DNA from: Hyphomicrobiales bacterium
GTDB lineage: Bacteria > Pseudomonadota > Alphaproteobacteria > Rhizobiales > Rhizobiaceae
Reading direction: 5' to 3'
DNA length: 64,000 nucleotides
Assembly (NCBI GenBank): GCA_900466005.1
Contig: UEGQ01000008.1
Location: 310,001-374,000, forward strand
Part shown: one piece after another, positions 41,150-49,743 of the stretch
Layout of the letters: every line of letters begins with the position of its first letter
Position numbering within the stretch: position 1 is the first letter of the stretch
The notes under the pieces: generated by a model
What the model was told of the DNA's origin: nothing
Seen by the model: only the letters and a program-made list of their open reading frames with translations
Database searches by the model: none
Position numbers and translations under genes: made by a program

Positions 41150-41517
41150 CTGTTGCTTCTCGTAAGCCCGGGGCCGGACCTTTTTTGGTGACGGGGGTTG
41201 GCGGCTGCTCGGCATCCGCCGCGGGAGGCAAGAGCGTCCATCATCGACCGCGAAGGAGGATCTGGCAAGGCCGGCAGGGGCGGATCGGGTACGCTCTCCG
41301 GCAGCCGAAACCATGGAGCCGCGCCAGTCCGCACCCGTCCTGCAACGATCCCTTCTTCAGTGAAGTCGAATTTAACTGCCCGCAGGAAAGTATTCGTGAT
41401 AATTTTAACAATCGTTCAGAAATTACTGCAATCATCCCGGCCGAAATCGCGCTGGTTCGTATCTTATGTACGTTCGTGGGTGCCGGATTCATGCAAGACA
41501 CCGAGCAGGAAGAATTC

Positions 41518-44163
41518 ATGCGAACAGACACGGGCCGGATCATTCATCTGGCAGATTACCGCCCAACCGATTTCGTTCTGGAACGCGTTGATCTGACTTT
41601 CGAACTCGATCCGGAGGCGACCAAGGTCGAGGCCCGCCTGATCTTCCACCGCCGCGACGGCGCCGATCCTGCGGCCCCGCTCGTCCTCGACGGCGACGAG
41701 CTGACGCTCTCCGGCCTGCTGTTCGACCAGATGGAGATGGCGCCCGAGCGCTATACGGCGACGCCGGACAGCCTGACCGTCCGCGACCTGCCGGAATCCT
41801 CGCCCTTCGAGCTGACGATCACCACGATCATCAACCCGCAGGCCAATTCGCAACTGATGGGGCTCTACCGCTCGAGCGGCATCTACTGCACCCAGTGCGA
41901 GGCGGAGGGCTTCCGCCGCATCACCTATTTCCCCGATCGTCCGGACGTTCTTGCGCCCTATACGGTCACCATCATCGCCGACAAGGCGGCCAATCCGCTG
42001 CTGCTCTCCAACGGCAACTATCTCGGCGGCGGCAATTTCGACGAAGGCCGGCATTTCGCCGCCTGGTTCGATCCGCACCCGAAGCCGGCCTATCTCTTCG
42101 CGCTGGTCGCCGGTGATCTCGGCGTCGTGGAAGACACGTTCACCACCATGTCCGGCCGCGAGGTCGCGCTGAAGATCTATGTCGAGCACGGCAAGGAGCC
42201 GCGCGCGACCTATGCGATGGATGCGCTCAAACGCTCGATGAAGTGGGACGAGGAGGTCTTCGGCCGTGAATACGACCTCGACATCTTCATGATCGTCGCC
42301 GTCTCCGACTTCAACATGGGGGCGATGGAGAACAAGGGCCTCAACGTCTTCAACGACAAGTACGTGCTTGCCGATCCGGAGACGGCCACCGACGCCGACT
42401 ACGCCAATATCGAGGCGATCATCGCCCACGAATACTTCCACAACTGGACCGGCAACCGCATCACCTGCCGCGACTGGTTCCAGCTCTGCCTCAAGGAAGG
42501 CCTCACCGTCTTCCGCGACCACGAATTTTCCGCCGACCAGCGCTCGCGGCCGGTCAAGCGCATCGCCGAGGTCCGGCACCTGCGCTCGGAGCAGTTCCCG
42601 GAAGACGCCGGCCCGCTCGCCCATCCCGTCCGTCCGGACAGGTACCGCGAAATCAACAACTTCTACACGACGACCGTCTACGAGAAGGGCTCCGAGGTCA
42701 CCCGCATGATCGCGACCATCCTCGGCCGCGATCTCTTCAAGAAGGGCATGGACCTCTATTTCGAGCGCCATGACGGCGAGGCCGCCACGGTCGAGAACTT
42801 CGTCAAGTGCTTCGAAGATGCAAGCGGGCGCGATCTCGGCCAGTTCTCGCTCTGGTACAACCAGGCCGGCACGCCGCACGTGACCGTGACCGCCGATTAC
42901 GACGCCGCCGGCAAGGCGCTCACGCTGGAGATCGAGCAGACGGTTCCGGCCACACCCGGCCAGGCCGACAAGAAGCCGATGCACATTCCGCTCGATCTCG
43001 CCCTGATACTCGAGGACGGCACGATCGCCGCTCCCGCCTCGGTCGAAGGTGCCGAAATGACCGGCAGCGTCCTCCATCTCAAGGAAGCCCGCCACACGGT
43101 CACCTTCACCGGCATTCCGTCCCGCCCGGCGCTTTCGCTCAACCGCAGTTTCTCCGCACCGGTCATCGTGCGCTACGAACAGAAGCCGGCGGATCTCGCC
43201 CTCATCGCCCGCCACGAGACCGATCTGTTCTCGCGCTGGCAGGCGATCACCGATCTCGCACTGCCGGCGCTCAAGGATGCCGCGCGTGCGGCCCGCAAGG
43301 GCGAGGCGATCCAGATCGACGTCACTTTCGCCGAGGCGTTGCTCGCCGTCGCCGCCGACCCGGCGCTGGAACCCGCCTTCCGCGCCCAGGCGCTGACGCT
43401 GCCGAGCGAAGCCGACATCGCCCGCGAACTCGGCGGCGACAACGATCCGGATGCCATCCATGCCGGCCGCGAGGCGGTGCTGACGGCGATCGCCCGTGCC
43501 GGCGCCGATGCCTTCGGCGGCCTTTTCGACGCTATGGCCGCAGAGGGAGCCTACAGCCCCGATGCGCCGAGCGCCGGACGCCGTGCTCTGCGCAACGCCG
43601 CCCTCCTCTACCGCGCGATCGCCGAGGATACGCCGGCTGTCGCCGCGGAAGCCTTCGCGAAGGCCGACAACATGACCGACCTCGCCCAGGCGTTGACGGT
43701 GCTCGCCCACCGCTTCCCCGAGGCGCCGGAAACGCACGCCGCGCTCGCCGCCTTCGAGGCGCGCTTCGCCGAGAACGCACTGGTCATCGACAAGTGGTTC
43801 CAGATCCAGGCGACGATCCCCGGCGAAGGGGCGCTCGCCCGCGTCATGCGGCTCAAGGAAGACCGGCACTTCAACGAGAACAACCCGAACCGGGTCCGCT
43901 CGCTCGTCGGCGCCTTCGTCTTCAGCAACCCGACCGGATTCAATCGCGCGGACGGCGCGGGCTACCGCTTCCTCGCCGAGGAGATCCTGAGGATCGATGC
44001 GAAGAACCCGCAGCTCGCCGCGCGTCTTCTCACCTCCATGCGCTCATGGCGACAGCTGGAAGCCGGGCGTGCCGAGCTTGCCCGCACCGCCCTCGTCAGG
44101 ATCGAGCGCGAGGCGCTCTCGAACGACGTCCGCGACATCGTCGATCGCACGCTGAAGGGATAA
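41518..44163 (+). CDS. pepN: Aminopeptidase N
   Basis: The 881-residue cytosolic M1 zinc exopeptidase releases N-terminal residues during peptide turnover. The substrate motif GAMEN is at residues 268-272. Zinc ligands are HEYFH at 304-308 with the downstream Glu in LKEGLTVFRDHEF. The C-terminal alpha-helical DUF3458 regions (about 560-881) complete the E. coli-type length. AGGAAG before the ATG at 41518 decides this start over 41491. Confidence 0.95.
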   Translation: MRTDTGRIIHLADYRPTDFVLERVDLTFELDPEATKVEARLIFHRRDGADPAAPLVLDGDELTLSGLLFDQMEMAPERYTATPDSLTVRDLPESSPFELTITTIINPQANSQLMGLYRSSGIYCTQCEAEGFRRITYFPDRPDVLAPYTVTIIADKAANPLLLSNGNYLGGGNFDEGRHFAAWFDPHPKPAYLFALVAGDLGVVEDTFTTMSGREVALKIYVEHGKEPRATYAMDALKRSMKWDEEVFGREYDLDIFMIVAVSDFNMGAMENKGLNVFNDKYVLADPETATDADYANIEAIIAHEYFHNWTGNRITCRDWFQLCLKEGLTVFRDHEFSADQRSRPVKRIAEVRHLRSEQFPEDAGPLAHPVRPDRYREINNFYTTTVYEKGSEVTRMIATILGRDLFKKGMDLYFERHDGEAATVENFVKCFEDASGRDLGQFSLWYNQAGTPHVTVTADYDAAGKALTLEIEQTVPATPGQADKKPMHIPLDLALILEDGTIAAPASVEGAEMTGSVLHLKEARHTVTFTGIPSRPALSLNRSFSAPVIVRYEQKPADLALIARHETDLFSRWQAITDLALPALKDAARAARKGEAIQIDVTFAEALLAVAADPALEPAFRAQALTLPSEADIARELGGDNDPDAIHAGREAVLTAIARAGADAFGGLFDAMAAEGAYSPDAPSAGRRALRNAALLYRAIAEDTPAVAAEAFAKADNMTDLAQALTVLAHRFPEAPETHAALAAFEARFAENALVIDKWFQIQATIPGEGALARVMRLKEDRHFNENNPNRVRSLVGAFVFSNPTGFNRADGAGYRFLAEEILRIDAKNPQLAARLLTSMRSWRQLEAGRAELARTALVRIEREALSNDVRDIVDRTLKG

Positions 44164-44168
44164 ACGGC

Positions 44169-44191
44169 AGGGCGGCGTCCGGCGCCGCCCT
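44169..44191. terminator. Convergent hairpin after pepN
   Basis: AGGGCGGCG and CGCCGCCCT form a perfect 9-bp stem with loop TCCGG between convergent pepN and the DUF4344 gene. No U-tract follows. Confidence 0.5.
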
Positions 44192-44221
44192 CCACCGCTT
44201 CGTCGCCGCGGCCGCGGCTTT

Positions 44222-45085
44222 CTATTCCTCGTCGGGATTGTCGATATACCACTGCGCGTCGAGATCGGCGCTGTTCAGCATATCCTCGTAGCAGAGCGTC
44301 ATCTCGCGCGCCTCGCCATCCCAGTAGGCATTCGCCTCGCCGCATTCGCTCGCCGTCAGCCTGATGCCGTCCTTCAGCTTGTAGCTGCCGGAAAAGACCT
44401 CGGCCACCATCTCCATCAGTCCGGCATTGCGGATCATCTCGCGGAAGTAGGCGAGCTTCGGATCCTTCGTTTCGTCATAGGTGATCGTGAACGTCGTCCG
44501 GTCGCCCTCGCCGGCCTCGTGCGGCTTCAGCACGGCGCCCCAGCTTGCCGCAAGCGTCTGGTATTCTCCCGGACATTCCTCGGCGCGATAATCCGGAAAC
44601 TCCACCGACTGGGCGAACTCCCTGAAGCGCTTCTCGTTCTTGCCGATCATCCAGCAGATCGTCGCATAGGCGCGCTGCTCGTCGAGCCCGTGGGAATCCC
44701 AGGACGGCATGTCCTCGGGCTTGGCGTCGGGATCGGCCGAGAGAAACCAGATATTCGCCCAGTCCTCCACCGCGACGTTCAGGTCCTCGTCGTCGGCCTC
44801 GAGCAGCAGCAGCATGGCGAGCCCGTCGACGGCATCCTCCTCGCGGCCGAGCACCGGCAGCGAAAGCTCCGACACCAGCATGTGGCCGGCCTCGTGGAAG
44901 ACCGTACCGATCGCGACGTTGAGGGCGAACTGGTCGGCCTCCTCCCGCTGCTCGTCGGTGAGTTCGCCGTAGAGTTCCGGCGGCGTCGCCTCGACGGCTA
45001 TGGCCGGCGCGGCGAGCAACAGCGCCGAAAGAAGTGCGCCGGAACAGGTCACGGAAAGACGGTGCAACGGTAAAGATGATGCCAT
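44222..45085 (-). CDS. DUF4344 domain metallopeptidase, exported
   Basis: The 287-residue protein has a signal peptide (SGALLSALLLAAPAIAVEA, about 15-33) and the zincin motif HEAGH at residues 64-68. Acidic stretches (DEQREEADQF, LLLEADDEDLN) and four Cys follow, including EECPGEY, ICWMIG and MTLCYED. It is probably a periplasmic zinc peptidase of unknown target. It is placed between pepN and the PleC-like kinase, as I recall for relatives. Confidence 0.82.
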   Translation of the reverse strand: MASSLPLHRLSVTCSGALLSALLLAAPAIAVEATPPELYGELTDEQREEADQFALNVAIGTVFHEAGHMLVSELSLPVLGREEDAVDGLAMLLLLEADDEDLNVAVEDWANIWFLSADPDAKPEDMPSWDSHGLDEQRAYATICWMIGKNEKRFREFAQSVEFPDYRAEECPGEYQTLAASWGAVLKPHEAGEGDRTTFTITYDETKDPKLAYFREMIRNAGLMEMVAEVFSGSYKLKDGIRLTASECGEANAYWDGEAREMTLCYEDMLNSADLDAQWYIDNPDEE

Positions 45086-45325
45086 TTGAAAAGCCCCCGA
45101 ACCCCGCCGCCAGTCGGCGGCCGGCATCCGTGCTACGGCAGCGGGCGACCTCTTTTCAATCGGAATCAAGCGTTTGGCGGAGTTGATCCAAAAAAAGCCG
45201 ATTCCGATTAAGGGCTTAACATTTTGTTCACCATCACCGTCTGGACAAGGCGAATCGCCAGTGATTCATTGAGTCAGATTCGGGCGGGCGGCGCTTCGAA
45301 TCACACGAGGGAACAAGGTGGGACG

Positions 45326-47662
45326 ATGGCGGACGTGCGGCGGGCTTCCGCGGCCGATGGGCGGCTGCGACTCAAATTTTCGGGATTTGGGGGTCGTATC
45401 GACGGGCTCGGGCGGCGGCTGGCAATCGTCCTGACGGGCGACGGCAGTTCGCGGCAGGCGGAAACGCTGCTCAGGCGGGCCATCCCGGTTCTCATCATCG
45501 CTTTCCTGGCGGTCGTCGCGACGGCGCGCCTCAACGGCATTCTCGCCGAATATTCCCGCATGGAAACGGCCGTCCGGCAAGAGGTGACGCTTTCTGCGGC
45601 GACCGCTGCCGCAACGTTCGGACCGGACAGCACCGCTCTGGCGGCCTCCGACCGGTCGGCGGCCGAGGCGATCCTTGCCCGCTACCTGCCGCAGGACCGG
45701 CTGGTTTCCGGCTCCTTCCTGCTGCTGATCGACGGCGAAGGCCGCATCTTTGCATCCTCACCCGCAGGCGGACGCTATGTCGGCATGGACATGGCCGGCC
45801 TGCTGCCGCAGGCGAACAGCATCCGCTACGTCACCGACCGCAGCGGCGCGCTCGAAGCCTTCATCGACGGCATCCGCCATTACGTGGTGCTGGTTCCGGT
45901 CGGTGCGAAGGGCGCCTTCGTGCTTTCGGCGCAATCGCTCCAGCCGCTCGAAGCCTACTGGCGCAGCGAAATTTCGCTGAGCGTCACGCTCTTCTCCGGC
46001 ATTTCGCTGATCCTGCTCGTCATCCTCTACGCCTATTTCCAGCAGGTCAAACGGGCGCGCGAGGCCGACGACACCTTTCTCGAAACCAACCTGCGCGTCG
46101 AGGCGGCGCTGTCGCGCGGACGCTGCGGCCTCTGGGATTTCGACCTTCAGAGCCGCAAGCTCTTCTGGTCGCGCTCGATGTACGAGATGCTCGGCCTGCC
46201 GCCGTCCGGCGCCGTGCTCGGCTTCGCCGATGCCGCCCGACTGATGCATCCGGACGACGGAAACCTCTATGCGCTCGCCCGCACCGTCGCCAAGGGCGAT
46301 CCCCGGCAGATCGACCAGGTCTTCCGCATGCGCCATTCGGCCGGCCACTATGTCTGGATGCGGGCGCGCGCCCAGGTCATCCGCTCGTCGACCGGCTGCA
46401 TGCACGTCATCGGCATCGCCATGGACGTCACCGAGCAGCACCGCCTCGCCCAGCGCTATGCCGAGGCCGACCAGCGGCTCGCCGACGCCATCGAGTGCAC
46501 CTCGGAAGCCTTCGTGCTGTGGGACAAGAACGACCGTCTGGTGATGTGCAACGCCCATTTCCAGCAGGTCTACGGCCTGCCGGACAGCGTGCTCGTGCCC
46601 GGCACCGAGCGCGCCGTCGTCCAGGCTGCCGCCGCGCGGCCGATCATCCAGCGGCGCGTCGCCGATCCCGACCAGACCGGCATGTCGCGCACGACCGAGG
46701 TGCAACTCGCCGACGAGCGCTGGCTGCAGATCAACGAGCGGCGCACCCGCGACGGCGGCCTCGTCTCCGTCGGCACCGACATCACGCTCCTGAAGCGCCA
46801 CCAGGAGCGGCTGCGCGAGCAGGAGCGCCGGCTGATGGCGACCATCGGCGACCTCTCCTCCTCGCAGCGCAAGCTCGAGCGGCAGAAGGCCGAGCTTTCG
46901 GTCGCCAACGCCAACTACCAGGCCGAGAAGGACCGCGCCGAGGCGGCCAACAAGGCGAAATCGGAGTTCCTCGCCAATATGAGCCACGAGCTCAGGACGC
47001 CGCTCAACGCCATCCTCGGCTTCTCCGAGATCCTGCTCACCGGCATGTTCGGGCCGATCGGCTCGCCGAAATACTCCGAGTACGCCAAGGACATCCACGA
47101 GAGCGGCAAGCACCTCCTCAACGTCATCAACGACATCCTCGACATGTCGAAGATCGAGGCGGGGCAGATGCGCATCCGCTGCGAGACCATCGACCTCGCG
47201 CCGCTCATCGAGGAGAGCCTCAGGCTGACGGCGATCCCCGCCCAACAGCGCAACATCCATGTCGAGCAGCGCGTCTCGACCGGCCTCACCGTGGAAGCGG
47301 ACCGCCGCGCCATGAAGCAGATCCTGCTCAACATCCTGTCGAACGCGGTGAAGTTCACCAACAACGGCGGCAAGATTGCGCTCCGCGCCCGCAAGATCGA
47401 CGGCGCCGTGATGCTCACCATCGCCGATACCGGCATCGGCATCCCGAAGACGGCGCTTTCGAAGATCGGCCAGCCCTTCGAACAGGTGCAGAGCCAGTAT
47501 GCCAAGAGCAAGGGCGGCTCCGGCCTCGGGCTTGCGATCTCCCGCTCGCTCGTCTCGCTGCACGGCGGCCGGCTCGGCATCCGCTCCCGCGAAGGCTGCG
47601 GCACCGTCGTCTCGGTAAAAATCCCCGACTGCATCATCCGGCAGGCCACGCGCACGGCGTGA
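45326..47662 (+). CDS. pleC: PleC-like membrane sensor histidine kinase
   Basis: The 778-residue kinase/phosphatase probably acts on a DivK/PleD-type regulator in cell polarity. Two membrane segments (about 42-62 and 210-235) frame a periplasmic sensor. Two PAS-like domains follow (about 250-375 and 375-490), then a coiled coil. The HisKA phospho-acceptor His is residue 554 in MSHELRTPLNA, followed by HATPase motifs QILLNILSNAVKFTNNGG, IADTGIGIPK and KGGSGLGLAISRSLV. The C-terminal half is characteristic of the PleC/PdhS group. The pepN-upstream, glnE-downstream order supports PleC over CbrA. AAGGTGG precedes the ATG at 45326. Confidence 0.75.
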   Translation: MADVRRASAADGRLRLKFSGFGGRIDGLGRRLAIVLTGDGSSRQAETLLRRAIPVLIIAFLAVVATARLNGILAEYSRMETAVRQEVTLSAATAAATFGPDSTALAASDRSAAEAILARYLPQDRLVSGSFLLLIDGEGRIFASSPAGGRYVGMDMAGLLPQANSIRYVTDRSGALEAFIDGIRHYVVLVPVGAKGAFVLSAQSLQPLEAYWRSEISLSVTLFSGISLILLVILYAYFQQVKRAREADDTFLETNLRVEAALSRGRCGLWDFDLQSRKLFWSRSMYEMLGLPPSGAVLGFADAARLMHPDDGNLYALARTVAKGDPRQIDQVFRMRHSAGHYVWMRARAQVIRSSTGCMHVIGIAMDVTEQHRLAQRYAEADQRLADAIECTSEAFVLWDKNDRLVMCNAHFQQVYGLPDSVLVPGTERAVVQAAAARPIIQRRVADPDQTGMSRTTEVQLADERWLQINERRTRDGGLVSVGTDITLLKRHQERLREQERRLMATIGDLSSSQRKLERQKAELSVANANYQAEKDRAEAANKAKSEFLANMSHELRTPLNAILGFSEILLTGMFGPIGSPKYSEYAKDIHESGKHLLNVINDILDMSKIEAGQMRIRCETIDLAPLIEESLRLTAIPAQQRNIHVEQRVSTGLTVEADRRAMKQILLNILSNAVKFTNNGGKIALRARKIDGAVMLTIADTGIGIPKTALSKIGQPFEQVQSQYAKSKGGSGLGLAISRSLVSLHGGRLGIRSREGCGTVVSVKIPDCIIRQATRTA

Positions 47663-47878
47663 GGCATTCCGCATCGCGCCGTTGAGAAGGCTGTGCGAGA
47701 ACGCCGAGATTTGGCGGCAATGCGGGCACGGAATTGGCGGCTCTGCGCGTCCAATGCGAAAGCTGACGATACCTTACGACGAGGCAGACAGCTACATTGC
47801 GTCCAAATGTTCGTGGGCATTGCTCTCAATCCAGAGTACAAACGGTATATGGAGGCGTTGACACGGGGAGACGACCGG

Positions 47879-48625
47879 ATGGAGACCTATTGGCGTTCGC
47901 ATTACAGCCAGTTCCCAAAGTTCACGTGCCCAAAGTGCTCCAAGGGCAAGCTCCACCTAAAAGCAGATAGCCTTCACGCGATTGAGCCCGCGTACTCCCA
48001 ACGTGAACACTCTGAAGAAGCGTGGGAGCCTGACTGGATACGTGAGCGCTTCAATTGTTTCCTTGTCTGCGACGGTTTCTGTGGAGAGGTAGTTGTCGTT
48101 TCAGGACACCGCACCCATTCATATCATGTCGATCATGATTACGAGACTGGAGACATGGTTGTGTTTGAGAGCCAATACCATCATCCAAAGGTGTTCTACC
48201 CGGCCCTCAAAATCATCGGCGTCTCCAAGAAGTTGAACAAGCAGTGTGGGGAGGATCTCACCAGCTCTTTTGCGCTGCTGTGGGTGGACCCAGCTGCTTG
48301 CGCAAACAGAATGCGCACGTTTATTGAGCACCTGCTCGACCAGTTCAAAATTGACCGCATCGGGATCAATAAGCATGGCGAGGAATACAGACTCAACCTG
48401 ATGCAGCGCCTCGAAAAGCTCGAAGCCGTCAAACCTGACCATAAAGCAACACTGAGTGCTCTGAAGAAGGTGGGCGATTTCGCCAGCCACCAGGGAAAGG
48501 CAAAGTTCGATACGCTTATAAAATGCTATGAGCTGCTTGAATATGCGCTAGCAGATTTGGTCGATGGCAAAAAGGATCGGATGAAAAAGCTCACCGCGGA
48601 ACTTTTAGATGGAGACGACCTGTAA
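47879..48625 (+). CDS. DUF4145 domain protein, probable accessory insert
   Basis: The 248-residue protein has an N-terminal zinc-ribbon-like segment (FTCPKCSKGKLHLKADS, and FLVCDGFCGEVVVV) and a C-terminal DUF4145 helical domain (LWVDPAACANRMRTFIEHLL, KKVGDFASHQGK, CYELLEYAL). DUF4145 is frequent in proteins near restriction and other defence genes. Its codon use is AT-richer than pleC. GGGGAG eight bases before 47879 supports this start; 47807 is an alternative. It stands alone after the pleC stop. Confidence 0.72.
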   Translation: METYWRSHYSQFPKFTCPKCSKGKLHLKADSLHAIEPAYSQREHSEEAWEPDWIRERFNCFLVCDGFCGEVVVVSGHRTHSYHVDHDYETGDMVVFESQYHHPKVFYPALKIIGVSKKLNKQCGEDLTSSFALLWVDPAACANRMRTFIEHLLDQFKIDRIGINKHGEEYRLNLMQRLEKLEAVKPDHKATLSALKKVGDFASHQGKAKFDTLIKCYELLEYALADLVDGKKDRMKKLTAELLDGDDL

Positions 48626-49024
48626 GTGTTCGATTGACACTGCGCGCGCGCCGCCGTCAGAATCTGGCTGTGGATATCCTCCAGCGGGCACGACCTTGCC
48701 CGAGCCGCGCAATCAGCCTACGCAATGAGCCTTGAAGTCGCACGCAACGCAGTACGCCTGTCGCTTAGGATAACCGCCGATGCTGTGCCTTACCACTTCT
48801 GTCGGATCGGAGGCGCCGGGAGGGAGGGCAAAGATTCGCGAGACGGCAGAGATCGACTGCTTTGCCGGCTTTCGGGTCCGTAGCCGCCACTCCCCTCCCG
48901 CCCCCATTCCGACCATTCGTCGAACTGGAAAAGACTGGCCGTAAGCGTTCCTTGGTGGGCATTTGCCATAATTCCGGATAACGCTAACCTCCCCGAAATC
49001 CGAAGCAGCAAGGCGAGGTTCCGC

Positions 49025-49615
49025 GTGCGTTCCATCTTCCCGACCGTCATTGCCCTCCTCCTCTCCGCCGGCATGGCGCGCGCCGAAGGCCAGGTGATCG
49101 AGAAGGTCGAGACCTATTCGGTCAGCGGCCGCACCGGTCCGGAACTCTACGCCTCGATCGGCGCGCGCGGGCCGCTGCTTGCCGGCAAGGTGCGCTCGAT
49201 CGCCCATACCAGCTTCCGGCTCACCTGGCAGCGCGACTACCAGCAGCGCGGCACGGCCTGCGTGCTCGCCTCGGCAAAACCGAAGCTCGTCATCACCACC
49301 GTGCTGCCGAAGGCGGTCCAGCCGCTCGAAGAACCGGTCCGCGGCAACTGGCAGCGATTCGTCGAAGGCGTCACCGCCCACGAGAAGGTGCACGGCACCT
49401 ATATCCGGGAGCTGGTGAAGGAGATCGAGAAGGCGACCATCGGCCTTGCGGTCGAGAACGATCCCGGCTGCCGCAGGATCCGCGAGAAGATGCAGCCGAT
49501 CCTCGGCGAGATCTCGCAGACCGAGCGCCGGAAAAGCCGCGATTTCGACGAGGTCGAGATGAACGACGGCGGCGCCGTGCACCAGCTCGTCCTGCAGCTC
49601 GTCAACGGCGGATGA
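49025..49615 (+). CDS. DUF922 zinc-dependent protease, exported
   Basis: The 196-residue protein has a signal peptide (PTVIALLLSAGMARAEG). A zincin motif HEKVH follows in VTAHEKVHGTYIRELV, and a conserved two-Cys pattern (TACVLAS, GCRRIREK). This matches DUF922. It probably acts in the periplasm. It starts with GTG, preceded by GAGG. The 48626-49024 spacer upstream contains no gene or structure I can name. Confidence 0.8.
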   Translation: MRSIFPTVIALLLSAGMARAEGQVIEKVETYSVSGRTGPELYASIGARGPLLAGKVRSIAHTSFRLTWQRDYQQRGTACVLASAKPKLVITTVLPKAVQPLEEPVRGNWQRFVEGVTAHEKVHGTYIRELVKEIEKATIGLAVENDPGCRRIREKMQPILGEISQTERRKSRDFDEVEMNDGGAVHQLVLQLVNGG

Positions 49616-49743
49616 CGGAGAACGTCCGTCTTTTTCGGACACGCCTAAAACAGCTTTGCATTTCTCCCGAATAACCGCCTAATATCAATGCAAAGTCTTG
49701 TCGTGGGTGCTGTTCCGGCACCCTTCCCGGAGCATGTCCGCTC

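Noticed and set aside
41464..43869. An 801-codon minus-strand frame opposite pepN
   Set aside because: The product is Arg/Glu/Val-rich with no domain, and it is entirely antisense to the intact M1 aminopeptidase.
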